This document shows, one piece after another, positions 44,635 to 54,712 of a stretch of DNA of 64,000 nt (positions are counted from its first letter, which is position 1; every line of letters starts with the position of its first letter). This DNA comes from Okeania sp034190295 (GTDB taxonomy: Bacteria > Cyanobacteriota > Cyanobacteriia > Cyanobacteriales > Microcoleaceae). The notes under the pieces are model-generated. The model saw only the letters and a program-made list of their open reading frames with translations, was not told where the DNA came from and made no database searches. Made by a program: the position numbers and the translations under genes. The stretch lies in the NCBI GenBank assembly GCA_034190295.1, contig JAXHSW010000011.1, positions 1-64,000 on the forward strand, given 5' to 3'.

Positions 44635-44831
44635 TAGTTATTTGTGCCATCCTGCACTAGAAAAATCAAATTTTTGTCAAAAATTAGCTCTAGATGGTAT
44701 ACAATAATGGTCGTTTCATCTCTCATTAGCTTTTGTCCTAATGCAGTGAAAGTTCCATAAATTTATACCCCATTTCTCTCTGTTAGTTCAGAAGAGTTAG
44801 GGGTAGTTGATGGAAACTAAATCTGCAAAAT

Positions 44832-45959
44832 GTGACTTGTGAAGATGAAATATCAGTCATATTACACAAAGTTGAAAATTTAGTGCAATCAAACACTGTT
44901 GTCGATCGAGCAACTAATACAAACTTAACTCCCTCAAAAATTGAGTTACCTTTTACTCTTCAAGAAGTGAAAGCAGCTATTCCTCCACACTGTTTTGAGC
45001 CTTCCCTCTGGAAGTCCCTGAGCTACTTCTTTCTTGACATTGGCATTATTGCTGGTCTATATGCAATCGCTTATCATCTAGATTCATGGTTCTTTTTTCC
45101 CATCTTTTGGTTAATGCAAGGAACTATGTTTTGGGCATTATTTGTAGTGGGACACGATTGCGGTCATGGCTCCTTCTCCAAATATAAATGGTTTAATAAC
45201 CTAATTGGGCATTTGTCTCATACTCCCATTCTTGTACCTTACCACGGTTGGCGCATTAGTCATAGAACTCACCATGCTAATACTGGAAATCTTGATACTG
45301 ATGAAAGTTGGTATCCTGTTTCTGAGAGTAAGTATAATATGATGCCTTGGTATGAAAAGCTATTTCGCTTTTATCTGCCATTATTAGCTTATCCACTCTA
45401 TTTGTTTAGGCGATCGCCCAATCGCGCAGGTTCCCACTTTCTGCCCAACAGTCCATTATTTCGTCCTTCTGAAAAGTGGGATGTCTTAACAAGTTCAGCA
45501 CTCTGGATGTTAATGATAGGTTTTCTGGGATGGCTCACCTATCAGTTTGGTTGGGTATTTTTAGTAAAATATTACTTAGTTCCTTATGTAATATTTATCA
45601 TCTGGCTAGATTTAGTCACCTACTTACACCACACTGAAGCAGATATTCCCTGGTATCGTGGAGATGACTGGTATTTCCTTAAAGGTGCATTGTCTAGCAT
45701 TGACCGCGACTATGGTTTTATCAATTCTATTCATCACGATATTGGTACTCATGTAGCTCATCACATTTTTCTGAGTATGCCACACTATCATTTAAAGACA
45801 GCTACGGAGGCAATAAAACCTATTTTGGGTGAATATTATCACCAGTCAAGCGAACCTGTATGGAAGAGTTTTATCAACTCTTATTTAGCTTGTCATTTTG
45901 TCTCAGATTCAGGTTCCCAGGTATATTATCAATCACCTTGGAAAAAAAGCTCAGACTAA
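44832..45959 (+). CDS. Omega-3 (delta-15) fatty acid desaturase
   Basis: The 375-residue membrane di-iron desaturase closely matches cyanobacterial DesB, which adds the omega-3 double bond to membrane lipids. Three His boxes are seen: HDCGH (108-112), HRTHH (144-148) and HVAHH (307-311). Flanking family sequence includes IFWLMQGTMFWALFVVGHDC, LVPYHGWRISHRTHHANTGN and DTDESWYP. Four hydrophobic segments are visible. The ORF starts with GTG at 44832, with no evident RBS. desB genes are often cold-induced; no regulatory element is recognised here. Confidence 0.92.
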   Translation: MTCEDEISVILHKVENLVQSNTVVDRATNTNLTPSKIELPFTLQEVKAAIPPHCFEPSLWKSLSYFFLDIGIIAGLYAIAYHLDSWFFFPIFWLMQGTMFWALFVVGHDCGHGSFSKYKWFNNLIGHLSHTPILVPYHGWRISHRTHHANTGNLDTDESWYPVSESKYNMMPWYEKLFRFYLPLLAYPLYLFRRSPNRAGSHFLPNSPLFRPSEKWDVLTSSALWMLMIGFLGWLTYQFGWVFLVKYYLVPYVIFIIWLDLVTYLHHTEADIPWYRGDDWYFLKGALSSIDRDYGFINSIHHDIGTHVAHHIFLSMPHYHLKTATEAIKPILGEYYHQSSEPVWKSFINSYLACHFVSDSGSQVYYQSPWKKSSD

Positions 45960-46340
45960 TTAAATTGTTTCGTTGATTAGTTGAAATTAATACCAAATCC
46001 GCTATTTTGAAATAGCAGTCAGCGGTCAGCGGTCAGCTATCAGCTTCTCAAGGTGTATAATGGGGGATACTCTAGAGTTGCCGCTCCGCGTCTTATAACC
46101 CCCATAAAAGGTGCACCGCTAATTTTTTCAAGCTCTTGTGGGAGACGCCGAACCCTCGAATTTTTAGCGCTCCAGCTAAATGTTGTTTGCTCCGCATTCC
46201 GCACCGAAGAGCTGATAGCTAGTTAAGTAGTTTTTTATCAGCTACAAATACTTTGATTTTTAAAGGTATTAGAATTTTGTAAAAAACACATTGTTATAGA
46301 CGGATTTGGTATATAATAGAAGGAATAAAAACTCAAGCTT
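45960..46340. other. Intergenic region with family S repeat
   Basis: A family S copy (about 46005-46225) fills most of the spacer between desB and the convergent kinase. Confidence 0.6.
46005..46225. repeat. Repeat family S, copy 2
   Basis: CAGCTTCTCAAGGTGTATAA, CCCATAAAAGGTGCACCGCT, GAGACGCCGAACCCTCGAAT and AGCTGATAGCTAGTTAAG are shared with the copy at 53576. A TTTGCTCCGCATTCCGC module differs between copies. Confidence 0.65.
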
Positions 46341-47702
46341 TTAGTTTGCTGAAAGCTGAGTGCTGAAATGTCGATCGCTTAACAACGCCTGTTTAAATTC
46401 TTTAGCTGTTTTAAAATAAATTTCTGGTTCATCAATTAATGCTAAATCAATTACTTCTGCTAAAGATTTAGGAATAGAAAGATTTCTTTGTCTAATTGGT
46501 ACAGGTTTAGTTTGCAATACAGTTAAAATTGGGTCTTTACCAACAAAATCACGAGGATATACACCAGTTAACATATTGTATAAAGTTGCTGCCATTGCCC
46601 AAACATCTACTTCCGGTTTTACATATTTAAAATCAATCATTTGTTGTCTTGGCATAAATGGAAAAGTACCACCTTTATTTCCCGTAATTGTTTGCCCACT
46701 TAAACCTGCTAAATCAAAAGCTTTTGCTAACCCATAATCTGCTATTTTTACTACTGTTGAATTATCTACATTACTCAGAAAAATATTAGCTGGTTTAATA
46801 TCGCGGTGAACTAAACCTCGCCCTTTACTTAAACTACCATCTGCCTTTTTTACATAAGGAATCTCTGCATTATGAGCATATTCTAAACCATCTAAAGCCT
46901 GTAGAATAATTGGCACTGCCACATCAATAGATAAGCGATAACCATGATTCTGCATCAAGTTCCAAATACTACCACCATTACAATATTCTAAAGTAAAAAA
47001 AAATAGGCGATCGCGATAATGATAATCTTTCAATTGAACAACATTCGGATGATTTAAAGCTTTAGTATTTTCTATTTCTCTCAAAAAACGATTTATGGCA
47101 CTAGGATTATTTGTGATTTCTGGCAACATTGTTTTTAACGCTATTAACTCTTGAGTATGATTGTTTTTAGCTAAATAAACTTCTCCACAGCCGCCTTTTC
47201 CTAATAAATTAAGTGTCGTATAACCAGGAATTTTAGTTAGAGTAAAATCTCCTAAACTTGGTGCTAAAGTTGATAATTCAACTGTTTTTACTTGCCTAGG
47301 TTTTAGTTGACCGATAATTTCTGGAGGCATCTCTGTTTCTTCTTCAATACTCACTTGAAAAATAGTATTTCCCAATTGAATTTGGTCTCCCGATCTTAAT
47401 TCATATTCAGGAAAATTATTTTTTGCTGTTGTTTCAGGGAGATGTTTAGATTGACGTTGCCCAATTTTTTTACCATTAACATAAGTACCATTTTTACTAG
47501 CAAAATCACGCACTTTTATATCTGGAGGATTAATATCAAGTAGACAATGATAACGAGAAATTGTACGATGTTGTTCATCGCTAGGTAGTCTGGGTCTACA
47601 GTCTCGATGACGACCGATAATACAGGTAGTTCGTTCTTCAAAGATAAATTCTTTGCCGAGCATACTTCCTTGGATAATAGTAAGTTTGACTTTAGCAGAC
47701 AT
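46341..47702 (-). CDS. FHA-domain serine/threonine protein kinase
   Basis: The 453-residue signalling protein has an N-terminal FHA domain (residues 1-120: IIGRHRDCRPRLPSDEQHRT, ISRYHCLLD, DFASKNGTYVNGKKIG) that binds phosphothreonine. A Hanks-type kinase follows (about 160-450): glycine loop LLGKGGCGEVYLAKN, Lys in IALKTM, catalytic loop VHRDIKPANIFL, DFG replaced by DYG in KIADYGLAKA, and GTFPFMPRQQMI in the activation segment. There is no TM. The DYG variant keeps the metal-binding Asp. Targets are unknown. Confidence 0.93.
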   Translation of the reverse strand: MSAKVKLTIIQGSMLGKEFIFEERTTCIIGRHRDCRPRLPSDEQHRTISRYHCLLDINPPDIKVRDFASKNGTYVNGKKIGQRQSKHLPETTAKNNFPEYELRSGDQIQLGNTIFQVSIEEETEMPPEIIGQLKPRQVKTVELSTLAPSLGDFTLTKIPGYTTLNLLGKGGCGEVYLAKNNHTQELIALKTMLPEITNNPSAINRFLREIENTKALNHPNVVQLKDYHYRDRLFFFTLEYCNGGSIWNLMQNHGYRLSIDVAVPIILQALDGLEYAHNAEIPYVKKADGSLSKGRGLVHRDIKPANIFLSNVDNSTVVKIADYGLAKAFDLAGLSGQTITGNKGGTFPFMPRQQMIDFKYVKPEVDVWAMAATLYNMLTGVYPRDFVGKDPILTVLQTKPVPIRQRNLSIPKSLAEVIDLALIDEPEIYFKTAKEFKQALLSDRHFSTQLSAN

Positions 47703-48485
47703 GAGGGAGTTAAAATTTTTGATATTTGTTCGATGATTTCTATTAATGTAAGCAAACAGCCCTCAGCTATCAGCAATCAGCTATTGCTTTTAGTTTTAGA
47801 TAAAAGCTTTACTAATTGAGGCAGAATTTATACTTAACTATAAAAGCTGGCTAAAACACTATATTCATTAAAACCCCCTCACGAGAGCTCAGAGCTGACA
47901 GCTAATAGCTATTTGCGCAGCATTCATACCGAAATGCTTATCTATTAATTATCTAGTAAATGTTATTTTGACGTTTTTATCTGATGATAAATTGTGAAGT
48001 ATCTCTACCATGATTTTGATAATATTTAAGTATAATTATCTTTATTATACAGTAAGAGAATATCAAAAATGTAGGGTGGGCAAATCTGAAAATCTTTACG
48101 GTTAATCTAGACAAATTACTATATCTATAGAGTTGAAAGTCTTGCAAGGAAAACTCTGTAAGATTTGATGCCTCAGAGTGACTCTCTATATTTAACCGGA
48201 CATAATATCGCGCGATCGCTTTGGCAAAATTAAAAAGCCAGACTCAAACCATTCTTTTTTTTGGCGACAGACAATAGTATATATCTATACTAATTGAAAA
48301 AATATCCAGAGATTAAAACACCAGATTTTATTGTTCCTGGTATTTTAGGTGATGACAAATAAAATGATAAATCGCGTTGGACTTAAAATTTTGACTTCTA
48401 GGCAAAGCCCCAGAAAATGATGTAGTAAAAATGCGATTAGATTATAGGTAGAATACATTAGTCGCAATCAAACTCAGAAAAAAAA
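47703..48485. other. Spacer before the P450 group
   Basis: It contains a CAGCAATCAGCTATTGCTTT repeat also at 40320, an AGCTATTTGCGCAGCATTC module, an M right-end fragment (48193-48208) and a sulfotransferase 3-prime relic. Confidence 0.6.
48297..48375 (+). pseudogene. Relic of a second sulfotransferase gene 3-prime end
   Basis: It is near-identical in nucleotide sequence to 51979-52052, the last 18 codons and stop of the downstream sulfotransferase, and reads PEIKTPDFIVPGILGDDK then stop (downstream gene: PGTLDYDK). No other part of that gene precedes it. Confidence 0.7.
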
Positions 48486-49883
48486 ATGGCCACATCCCAA
48501 CTGCCTAAAGGTCCACAAAATCTGTCATTCCTGAATAAACTGCAACGAATAGTCAAACCCTTAGAATTCCTGGAAAGCAATGCTAGAAAGTATGGTGATA
48601 TTTTTACCCTTCCTGTTTTATTAGGTGATACTAAACAGTCAATGGTAATCATCAGTAACCCCCAAGGAATTCAAGAAATTTTTGCCACCGATCCAGAAAA
48701 ATTAGATGCAGGTGGAAATGGGGCAAGGTTACCTTTTTTAGGAGAGCAATCTCTTCTAGCACTTTCAGGCGCTCCTCACAGACGGCAACGGAAACTTTTA
48801 ACACCACCATTTCATGGCCAAAGGATGCTAGCTTACGGCGAGCTAATTCGTGAAATTATTCAGCAAGTTACGTCTCAATGGATAACAAACAAAACTTTTT
48901 CCATTCGCTCCTCTACTCAAAGAATCTCATTTCAAGTAATTTTAAAAGCTGTATTTGGCTTAAAAGAAGGTCAACGCTTACAAGAAATAGACCAATTATT
49001 AACTACTAGATTTGAAGGAGGAAAATCTATCTTCAAATCCATCTTATTATTTATCCCTGCACTACAAAAAGATTGGGGACCGTTAAGTCCTTGGGGGCGT
49101 TTGATGCAGAATGAGCGAGACATTGATAAACTCATCTATGCTGAAATTGCTGAACGTAGGGAAAATCCCGATCCATCTCGCACCGATATTTTGTCTTTGA
49201 TGATGGCAGCGCGGGATGAAGAGGGACAACCTATGACAGATTTAGAATTGCGCGATGAGTTAATTACTCTGTTAGTAGCTGGTCACGAAACTACTGCAAC
49301 AACTTTAGCATGGGCATTTTACTGGATTCACCGTCAACCAGAAATTCGAGATAAACTGCTGCAAGAACTTGATGCACTAGGAGATAATCCCGATCCAATG
49401 GAAATTTTAAAATTGCCCTATTTGGATGCTGTGTGCAAAGAAACTCTGCGAATTTATCCAGTAGCGATATTGGTAGCTCAACGAAAAGTGAAGTCACCCC
49501 TAGAAATTATGGGTTATCAGTTTCAACCAGGAACTTTTCTCAGTCCCTGTATTTATTTAACTCATCATCGGGAAGATTTATATCCTCAACCGAAGCAGTT
49601 TAAACCAGAGCGTTTTCTAGAACGTCAATTTTCCCCTTATGAATATTTGCCTTTTGGTGGAGGCAACCGTCGCTGTATTGGTCAAGCTTTTGCCTTGTTT
49701 GAGATGAAATTGGTATTAGCAACGATACTATCTGGTTGGGAGTTGGCATTAGCAGATCAAAAGCCTGTGAAAGCAGTGCGTCGTGGTTTGTTGATGGCTC
49801 CAGCAGATGGGGTAAGGATGGTAGTTAAGGGAAAAAGAACTCAAAAACCGCGTGTTTTAGAGACTGTTGAGAATGCAGTTTAA
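48486..49883 (+). CDS. Cytochrome P450, CYP110-like
   Basis: The 465-residue heme monooxygenase is of the type called CYP110 in cyanobacteria, whose members hydroxylate alkanes, fatty acids or terpenes. It begins LPKGPQNLSFLNKLQ. The I-helix is LVAGHETTATTLAW with Gly266-His267-Glu268-Thr269. The ExxR pair is KETLRIYP, and the heme-binding loop FGGGNRRCIGQAFA places the axial ligand at Cys397. It is soluble, with no N-terminal anchor. No RBS is seen. It heads a same-strand group: PhyH dioxygenase (170 bp later), sulfotransferase and transporter. Family call is firm; substrate unknown. Confidence 0.92.
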   Translation: MATSQLPKGPQNLSFLNKLQRIVKPLEFLESNARKYGDIFTLPVLLGDTKQSMVIISNPQGIQEIFATDPEKLDAGGNGARLPFLGEQSLLALSGAPHRRQRKLLTPPFHGQRMLAYGELIREIIQQVTSQWITNKTFSIRSSTQRISFQVILKAVFGLKEGQRLQEIDQLLTTRFEGGKSIFKSILLFIPALQKDWGPLSPWGRLMQNERDIDKLIYAEIAERRENPDPSRTDILSLMMAARDEEGQPMTDLELRDELITLLVAGHETTATTLAWAFYWIHRQPEIRDKLLQELDALGDNPDPMEILKLPYLDAVCKETLRIYPVAILVAQRKVKSPLEIMGYQFQPGTFLSPCIYLTHHREDLYPQPKQFKPERFLERQFSPYEYLPFGGGNRRCIGQAFALFEMKLVLATILSGWELALADQKPVKAVRRGLLMAPADGVRMVVKGKRTQKPRVLETVENAV

Positions 49884-50054
49884 AGAATATAGGCATTTAC
49901 TTGAATTATCTGAATCTTAGAAAAAAAATACAAAATTATTACTTTTTTACTTCTTTACCTTTGGGTGTTTGGATCTTGGAAAAGTATTATTGTATTGCAG
50001 AGGCAGGAAATTTATTACCTGATGAAAATGTAGAATTAAAGGAGTTTGATTACA

Positions 50055-50825
50055 GTGACAGATGTAACTTATTTTGTTAAGGAAATTATAGAAGGCCAAG
50101 GATTTGTTGTTATTCCAGAAGTCTTGAGTAAAACGCAAGCAGAAGAAGCTCGATCTACTGTTCTCCAGCTTGCAGAGTTGGATAGACAAAAAGGAAAGTT
50201 ATTAATTGAGGATAAAAGGGAAAGATTATATGGCTTAGTTTACAAAGGTAAAATCTTTGAGTTGATGCTACAGCACCCAAAAGTTCTGGAAATTATTGAA
50301 GTGATTTTAGGAGAAGATATGACTCTTGGAGGTTCTTCTGCTCATATTCTCAACCCAGGTGCAACAAATATGGGAGTCCATGTAGACTATCCCTATTTTA
50401 CGATGAAATTACCATTTCCTTCTGCTCCAGTAATGGATATTCAAGTTATCTGGATGGTTGAAGATTTTACAGAAGATAATGGTGCACCTATTTTTGCTCC
50501 CAATAGCCAAAAATTGTGCAGTCCTCCTGACTCAAGCAATTTTTCAAAAATAGCGCAAAAAGTTACAGGGAAAGCAGGTTCAGCAGTTCTTTCCCACGGC
50601 CTTTGTTGGCATGATACCTCTATGAACTTCTCTGACAAACCCAGAGTATCAATTCTAGCTAATTATACTCCTAAGTTTATTCGTCCTATGCTAGATCCGC
50701 TACGCGATATGCGACAAGAAGTGATAGACCAAGGTAGTTCTAAACTGAAACAATTACTCGGATATGAGTTTCAATCAGCTATTTTTAAAGATGTTAAAAG
50801 AATTCGTGAAACAGGATGGAATTAA
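50055..50825 (+). CDS. PhyH-family Fe(II)/2-oxoglutarate dioxygenase
   Basis: This phytanoyl-CoA dioxygenase-like enzyme has 256 residues from GTG 50055. The open frame could start at TTG 50046, but AAAGGAG (50038-50044) ends two bases before it, while it is 10 bases before the GTG. The facial triad is visible as HVDYPY (HxD) and a distal His in HGLCWHDTS or nearby, with an Arg in KPRVSILANYTP for 2-oxoglutarate. IEGQGFVVIPEVLSKTQAEE is the usual N-terminus. It would hydroxylate a small organic substrate, likely the same pathway as the flanking P450. Confidence 0.87.
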   Translation: MTDVTYFVKEIIEGQGFVVIPEVLSKTQAEEARSTVLQLAELDRQKGKLLIEDKRERLYGLVYKGKIFELMLQHPKVLEIIEVILGEDMTLGGSSAHILNPGATNMGVHVDYPYFTMKLPFPSAPVMDIQVIWMVEDFTEDNGAPIFAPNSQKLCSPPDSSNFSKIAQKVTGKAGSAVLSHGLCWHDTSMNFSDKPRVSILANYTPKFIRPMLDPLRDMRQEVIDQGSSKLKQLLGYEFQSAIFKDVKRIRETGWN

Positions 50826-50905
50826 ATCAGTTTAAACCAACTAAAGTGATTATTTAGTTCAATTAAAATATATGATAATCTTGATTTGATCGATAAAAAT
50901 TGATA

Positions 50906-52039
50906 ATGAATACCAAAATTCTTCATATTCAAAAGAAAAATCGAACCCCTGCTAATACAGTTGCTAAACTAGAGGATTTTGATTATCAGGAAGGGGAAAC
51001 AATTGACCCCAGAACGATTATTAAAAATCCTAATATCAGTTTATATTGTCTCGACCCCCAAAATCAACGAGCAATTTTTGTAGAAACTCCCTTAGATATC
51101 GATCTTTCTCAGGCAGCCTTTTTTTATCATGCTCAATATGACCATGCTCAGAAATTAATTGCTGTTCCTTTGCCTGAAATTCCACAATTAATAGAAGAAA
51201 TAGAACCAATTAAAAATCTAGTAATAATTTATTCTGTAGGGCGTTGTGGTTCGACTTTACTTAGTAAAGTATTTAACCAAGTAGATAATGTGCTTAGTTT
51301 ATCTGAACCTGATGTTTTTTCCCAAATAGTAGGAATGCGAAATCCTGATGGTAGTAATGATGATGAAATAGCACAATTACTCAAGCTTTGTATTTATCTT
51401 GTGGGCAAACCTAATGTAACAGGAAAATCTTCATGCTGTGTCATAAAATTGCGGAGTTTTTGTATTGAGTTAGGAGAATTAATACATCATGTATTTCCTA
51501 ATGCTAAGGTGATTTTTTTGTATCGAAATCTCGAAGATGTTGTAAAATCTTCTATGCGTTCTTTTGTATTCCTTAGTTCTATGCTTCCAACTATTAAAGA
51601 AAATATAGAACGTTACAGTAGGGCTATCCCATTGCTTAAGGATTACTCTAATTATATTGATTTTACAGATCCTAATGCAATTGATTTATATACAACTGTA
51701 TGGTTATCTGTAATGCAACGCTATCTATTTTTATACAAAAAAGGTATCCCTAGCTGTGCCATTCGTTACGAAGATTTGGTGGTAAGTCCACAGTCTATAG
51801 TTACATCTATTTTTCAGTATTGTGAGTTACCTATTTCTCAGGTTGATAGTGCTTGTAAAGTCTTTGCCAAAGATTCTCAAAGTGGCTCTAATTTGTCACA
51901 AGAAAACACTCGTAACAATCAAATAAATGAACTGGATATTGTAGATATTCGTCAAAAAATTAATCGGTTATTAAAAAAACATCCAGAGATTAAAACACCA
52001 GATTTTATTGTTCCTGGTACTTTAGATTATGACAAATAA
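50906..52039 (+). CDS. Sulfotransferase (PAPS-dependent)
   Basis: The protein has 377 residues from ATG 50906 (preferred over TTG 50900). It carries the 5-prime-phosphosulfate loop IYSVGRCGSTLLSKVFNQ (about 111-128) and a 3-prime-phosphate binding segment IFLYRNLEDVVKSSMRSF (about 207-224). CAIRYEDLVVSPQSIV follows near 290. The N-terminal 90 residues are an extension before the catalytic fold. It would transfer sulfate from PAPS to a hydroxyl or amine, possibly one created by the two upstream oxygenases. Its last 75 bp are duplicated upstream of the P450. Confidence 0.87.
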   Translation: MNTKILHIQKKNRTPANTVAKLEDFDYQEGETIDPRTIIKNPNISLYCLDPQNQRAIFVETPLDIDLSQAAFFYHAQYDHAQKLIAVPLPEIPQLIEEIEPIKNLVIIYSVGRCGSTLLSKVFNQVDNVLSLSEPDVFSQIVGMRNPDGSNDDEIAQLLKLCIYLVGKPNVTGKSSCCVIKLRSFCIELGELIHHVFPNAKVIFLYRNLEDVVKSSMRSFVFLSSMLPTIKENIERYSRAIPLLKDYSNYIDFTDPNAIDLYTTVWLSVMQRYLFLYKKGIPSCAIRYEDLVVSPQSIVTSIFQYCELPISQVDSACKVFAKDSQSGSNLSQENTRNNQINELDIVDIRQKINRLLKKHPEIKTPDFIVPGTLDYDK

Positions 52040-52188
52040 AATCACAAATCGCGATCGCCTCAGTATTACCCAAAAAATCCCCCCAATCTTAAGTAAATGT
52101 AGAACTAATGTAATTTCTGATTCATCTGACTAAAATTAAATGAAATATAATTTCATACTTGCTCCAAGACCATAAATAATACAACAAG

Positions 52189-53520
52189 ATGAATCTGACC
52201 AAAAAAACCATCGCAGCCTTTGTCTCTCCCGCAATACCCCTTTCCGCTCTTGGTCTTCCTCTTTTGGTCTACCTCCCCCCTTTTTATGCAGAAGAAATGG
52301 GACTTGGCCTTTCTCTGGTAGGCACAGTTTTTATGATTACCCGTTTCTGGGACGTTTTTACCGATCCAGTTCTTGGTATTCTCAGCGATAAAGTCACAAC
52401 TCCCCTTGGACGTCGCCGTCATTGGATTATATTATCTGTCCCTATTTTAATGATTTGCGTTTACAAAGTGTTTATTCCCGAAGCTCCGATCGCGGGAAAT
52501 TATCTTCTATTTTGGATGTTGCTGCTCTATGTGGGTTGGACTCTGTTGAGTATCTCTCATATGTCTTGGGGTGCAGAATTATCATCTGATTATTATGAGC
52601 GATCGCGAATTCAAGGTTGGCGAGAGTTTGCTCTAGTATTTGGAATGTTAGCTGTCTTGATACTTCCAACTATTCTTGAGCAGACTGGGAGTGTTGATGC
52701 TGGGAATAAAGTTGCCGCTATGGGTTGGTTTACTATTATATTACTGCCTATTACTGTAGCGATCGCTGTTTGTCATGTTCAAGAAAGACCTGTGACACCA
52801 CCGCCTCAACTTGGTTTGGTCAGGTCAACTTCTCTACTGTTCAAAAACAAGTTACTAATGCGAGTCCTACTGGCAAATGTCATGACTGGTCTTGCTCCTG
52901 GAATTATTGGTTCTATCTACATTTTTTTTGTTACTTATGTCATGGATCTAGGTAAATGGTCTAGTCTAATGCTTTTACTCTATTTTATAGCTAGTTTTTG
53001 TGGCATTCCTTTCTGGATGCGTCTTAGTTATAGTTTGGAGAAGCATCGGACTTTTGGTGTTGCTAAAATTTATGGTTGTATAATTATCGCTACTATACTG
53101 CTAGTCGATCCAGGGAATTTATGGTTGTATGCTTTAGTTAATATTCTGTTTGGTATCGAATCTGGTGCGGGAGCATTTTTGTTACGCTCGATCATGGCAG
53201 ATGTTACAGACCATGATAACCTGGAATCAGGTACACAGCGTACAGGTTTGTACTATTCTTTGTTGACCATGACTAACAAAGTTGGTTCTGCTTTGGGAGT
53301 TGGTATAGTTTACCCCATTCTAGATTTGATTGGTTTTGTTCCTGGAGGTACAAATACTCCCGAAGCAATTGAGGCACTTAAATATATATTTATTTGTGTT
53401 CCTATCCCAATTAGTCTTATAGCAGCGATCGCTATCTGGAATTTTCCACTTGACAGCGTTCGACAACAAGAATTACGTCGTCTGTTACTGGAACGTGATT
53501 CTATGGTTGGTTCAGAGTAA
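52189..53520 (+). CDS. GPH-family (MelB-like) cation-coupled transporter
   Basis: The 443-residue membrane protein has 12 predicted TM helices. The N-terminal signature FITRFWDVFTDPVLGILSDK (here with M-I-T) followed by TTPLGRRRHWI is the GPH/MelB family loop. Later SHMSWGAELSSDYYERSRIQ and DVTDHDNLESGTQRTGLYYS are also family-typical. GPH proteins couple Na+ or H+ to sugars or glycosides. As last gene of the P450 group it may export or import the product (inference). Confidence 0.9.
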   Translation: MNLTKKTIAAFVSPAIPLSALGLPLLVYLPPFYAEEMGLGLSLVGTVFMITRFWDVFTDPVLGILSDKVTTPLGRRRHWIILSVPILMICVYKVFIPEAPIAGNYLLFWMLLLYVGWTLLSISHMSWGAELSSDYYERSRIQGWREFALVFGMLAVLILPTILEQTGSVDAGNKVAAMGWFTIILLPITVAIAVCHVQERPVTPPPQLGLVRSTSLLFKNKLLMRVLLANVMTGLAPGIIGSIYIFFVTYVMDLGKWSSLMLLLYFIASFCGIPFWMRLSYSLEKHRTFGVAKIYGCIIIATILLVDPGNLWLYALVNILFGIESGAGAFLLRSIMADVTDHDNLESGTQRTGLYYSLLTMTNKVGSALGVGIVYPILDLIGFVPGGTNTPEAIEALKYIFICVPIPISLIAAIAIWNFPLDSVRQQELRRLLLERDSMVGSE

Positions 53521-53575
53521 TTAGAGAAGAATTCTATAGGACCAATTTGGTATCTTTGTCGGCAATTGAAGTAGC

Positions 53576-53765
53576 ACTCAGCACTCAGCAATCAGCAATC
53601 AGCAATCAGCTTCTCAAGGTGTATAATGGGGGTCTGAATCCCCATAAAAGGCGCACCACGCGCTTTTTCAAATATAGTGGGGGGACTTAAACCCTTGAAT
53701 TTTTAGCGCTCCAGCTAAATGCTGTTTGCGGAGTATTCCGGAACGGAAAAGCTGATAGCTAGTTA
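53576..53765. repeat. Repeat family S, copy 3
   Basis: CAGCTTCTCAAGGTGTATAA to AGCTGATAGCTAGTTAAG, with TGCGGAGTATTCCGGAACGG inserted where the 46-kb copy has a different module. Confidence 0.68.
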
Positions 53766-53842
53766 AGTTTTTTTACTAGGAGTCATAACTCAGGATATCG
53801 AGGAATAGAATAGGGGAAAAAGGTAGAAAAATGCTCCCATAT

Positions 53843-53965
53843 TTACCAAAAAATGAGAGCCACGCGCCTCCCCTTTTAAGGGGATGAAAAAATATTCAGT
53901 GAGCGTATTTTCTTGCCTCCTGCTTTAGTCGGAGGTACTGATAACTGATAACTGAAATGACCATC
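53843..53965. repeat. Repeat R, left part
   Basis: TACCAAAAAATGAGAGCCAC, then CTCCCCTTTTAAGGGGATGA and GGAGGTACTGATAACTGATA match the repeat at 29728; the right arm is missing. Confidence 0.55.
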
Positions 53966-54137
53966 TACCTGAATTTACAGCGGATTGCACCTTTGTGAGG
54001 TACACCCACGCGGGCAAGATGCTCGCACTGGGAACATTTAATTTTTAATATTCTGTACTTTATCTACTTGGAATCTGCTGTAAGTACATAGATTTAATTA
54101 AATAGATAGACATCCGGATTTGATATTAATGAATTTT

Positions 54138-54252
54138 AGGACTTACGCACCTCAACGTATTTCTGTCATTGCGACCGATAGGGTTTGCGGAGCATTCCGG
54201 AACGGAAAGCAATCTCAAGTCCTAGTTTTTCGTACCTCATGCGTAAGTCCTG
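54138..54252. repeat. Repeat J copy (opposite orientation to 32963)
   Basis: AGGACTTACGCACCTCAACG at left and CATGCGTAAGTCCTGG at right; almost perfect reverse complement of the copy at 32963-33079. Confidence 0.78.
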
Positions 54253-54302
54253 GAATTTTCTGTACTTGTATGAATTATACTAAATTCGGTTTATCAAAAT
54301 CA

Positions 54303-54535
54303 TCAGGGTCGCGCCACCCCACCTTTTAAGGCGCAATATTTTTTGAGCTTTTCTCAAATCCCCTACTTCCCCTCCACCGGAGGGGTTAGGGGTGGGTTCT
54401 CCACGGTCGGGGCCCGCGGGTGGGTTAACTTCTGTACGGTCACCTGCGGAGTATGCGCAAGCTTTCGGCCGTTTGCTTCCCATAACTATCGAATGGCGCC
54501 CCTACTGACTTGCAGACTTCTGACGCGCGTTAAAT
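54303..54535. repeat. Repeat family C, copy 4
   Basis: GGGTCGCGCCACCCCACCTT start, GGAGGGGTTAGGGGTGGG core and a nested GCGCAAGCTTTCGGCCGTTT module. Confidence 0.6.
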
Positions 54536-54620
54536 AGTCTCCTTTTATGTCGATCGGGAGACAGAGTGCAGGGGAGATGAGGAGCAGGTTGAATCTTATA
54601 TCATATCCGTTTAATAGCGT

Positions 54621-54712
54621 CAGGACTTACGCATAACCACCATATTTGGTAGGGGGAAATGGCATTTGCCCTCTATATATAGCATATTATTTCAGAATTT
54701 GCATAAGTCCTG
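54621..54712. repeat. Repeat J copy
   Basis: CAGGACTTACGCATAACCAC at left and TTTGCATAAGTCCTGG at right. Confidence 0.72.

Noticed and set aside
48486..53520. PKS/NRPS cluster
   Set aside because: No ketosynthase, adenylation or carrier domain was seen anywhere in the window.
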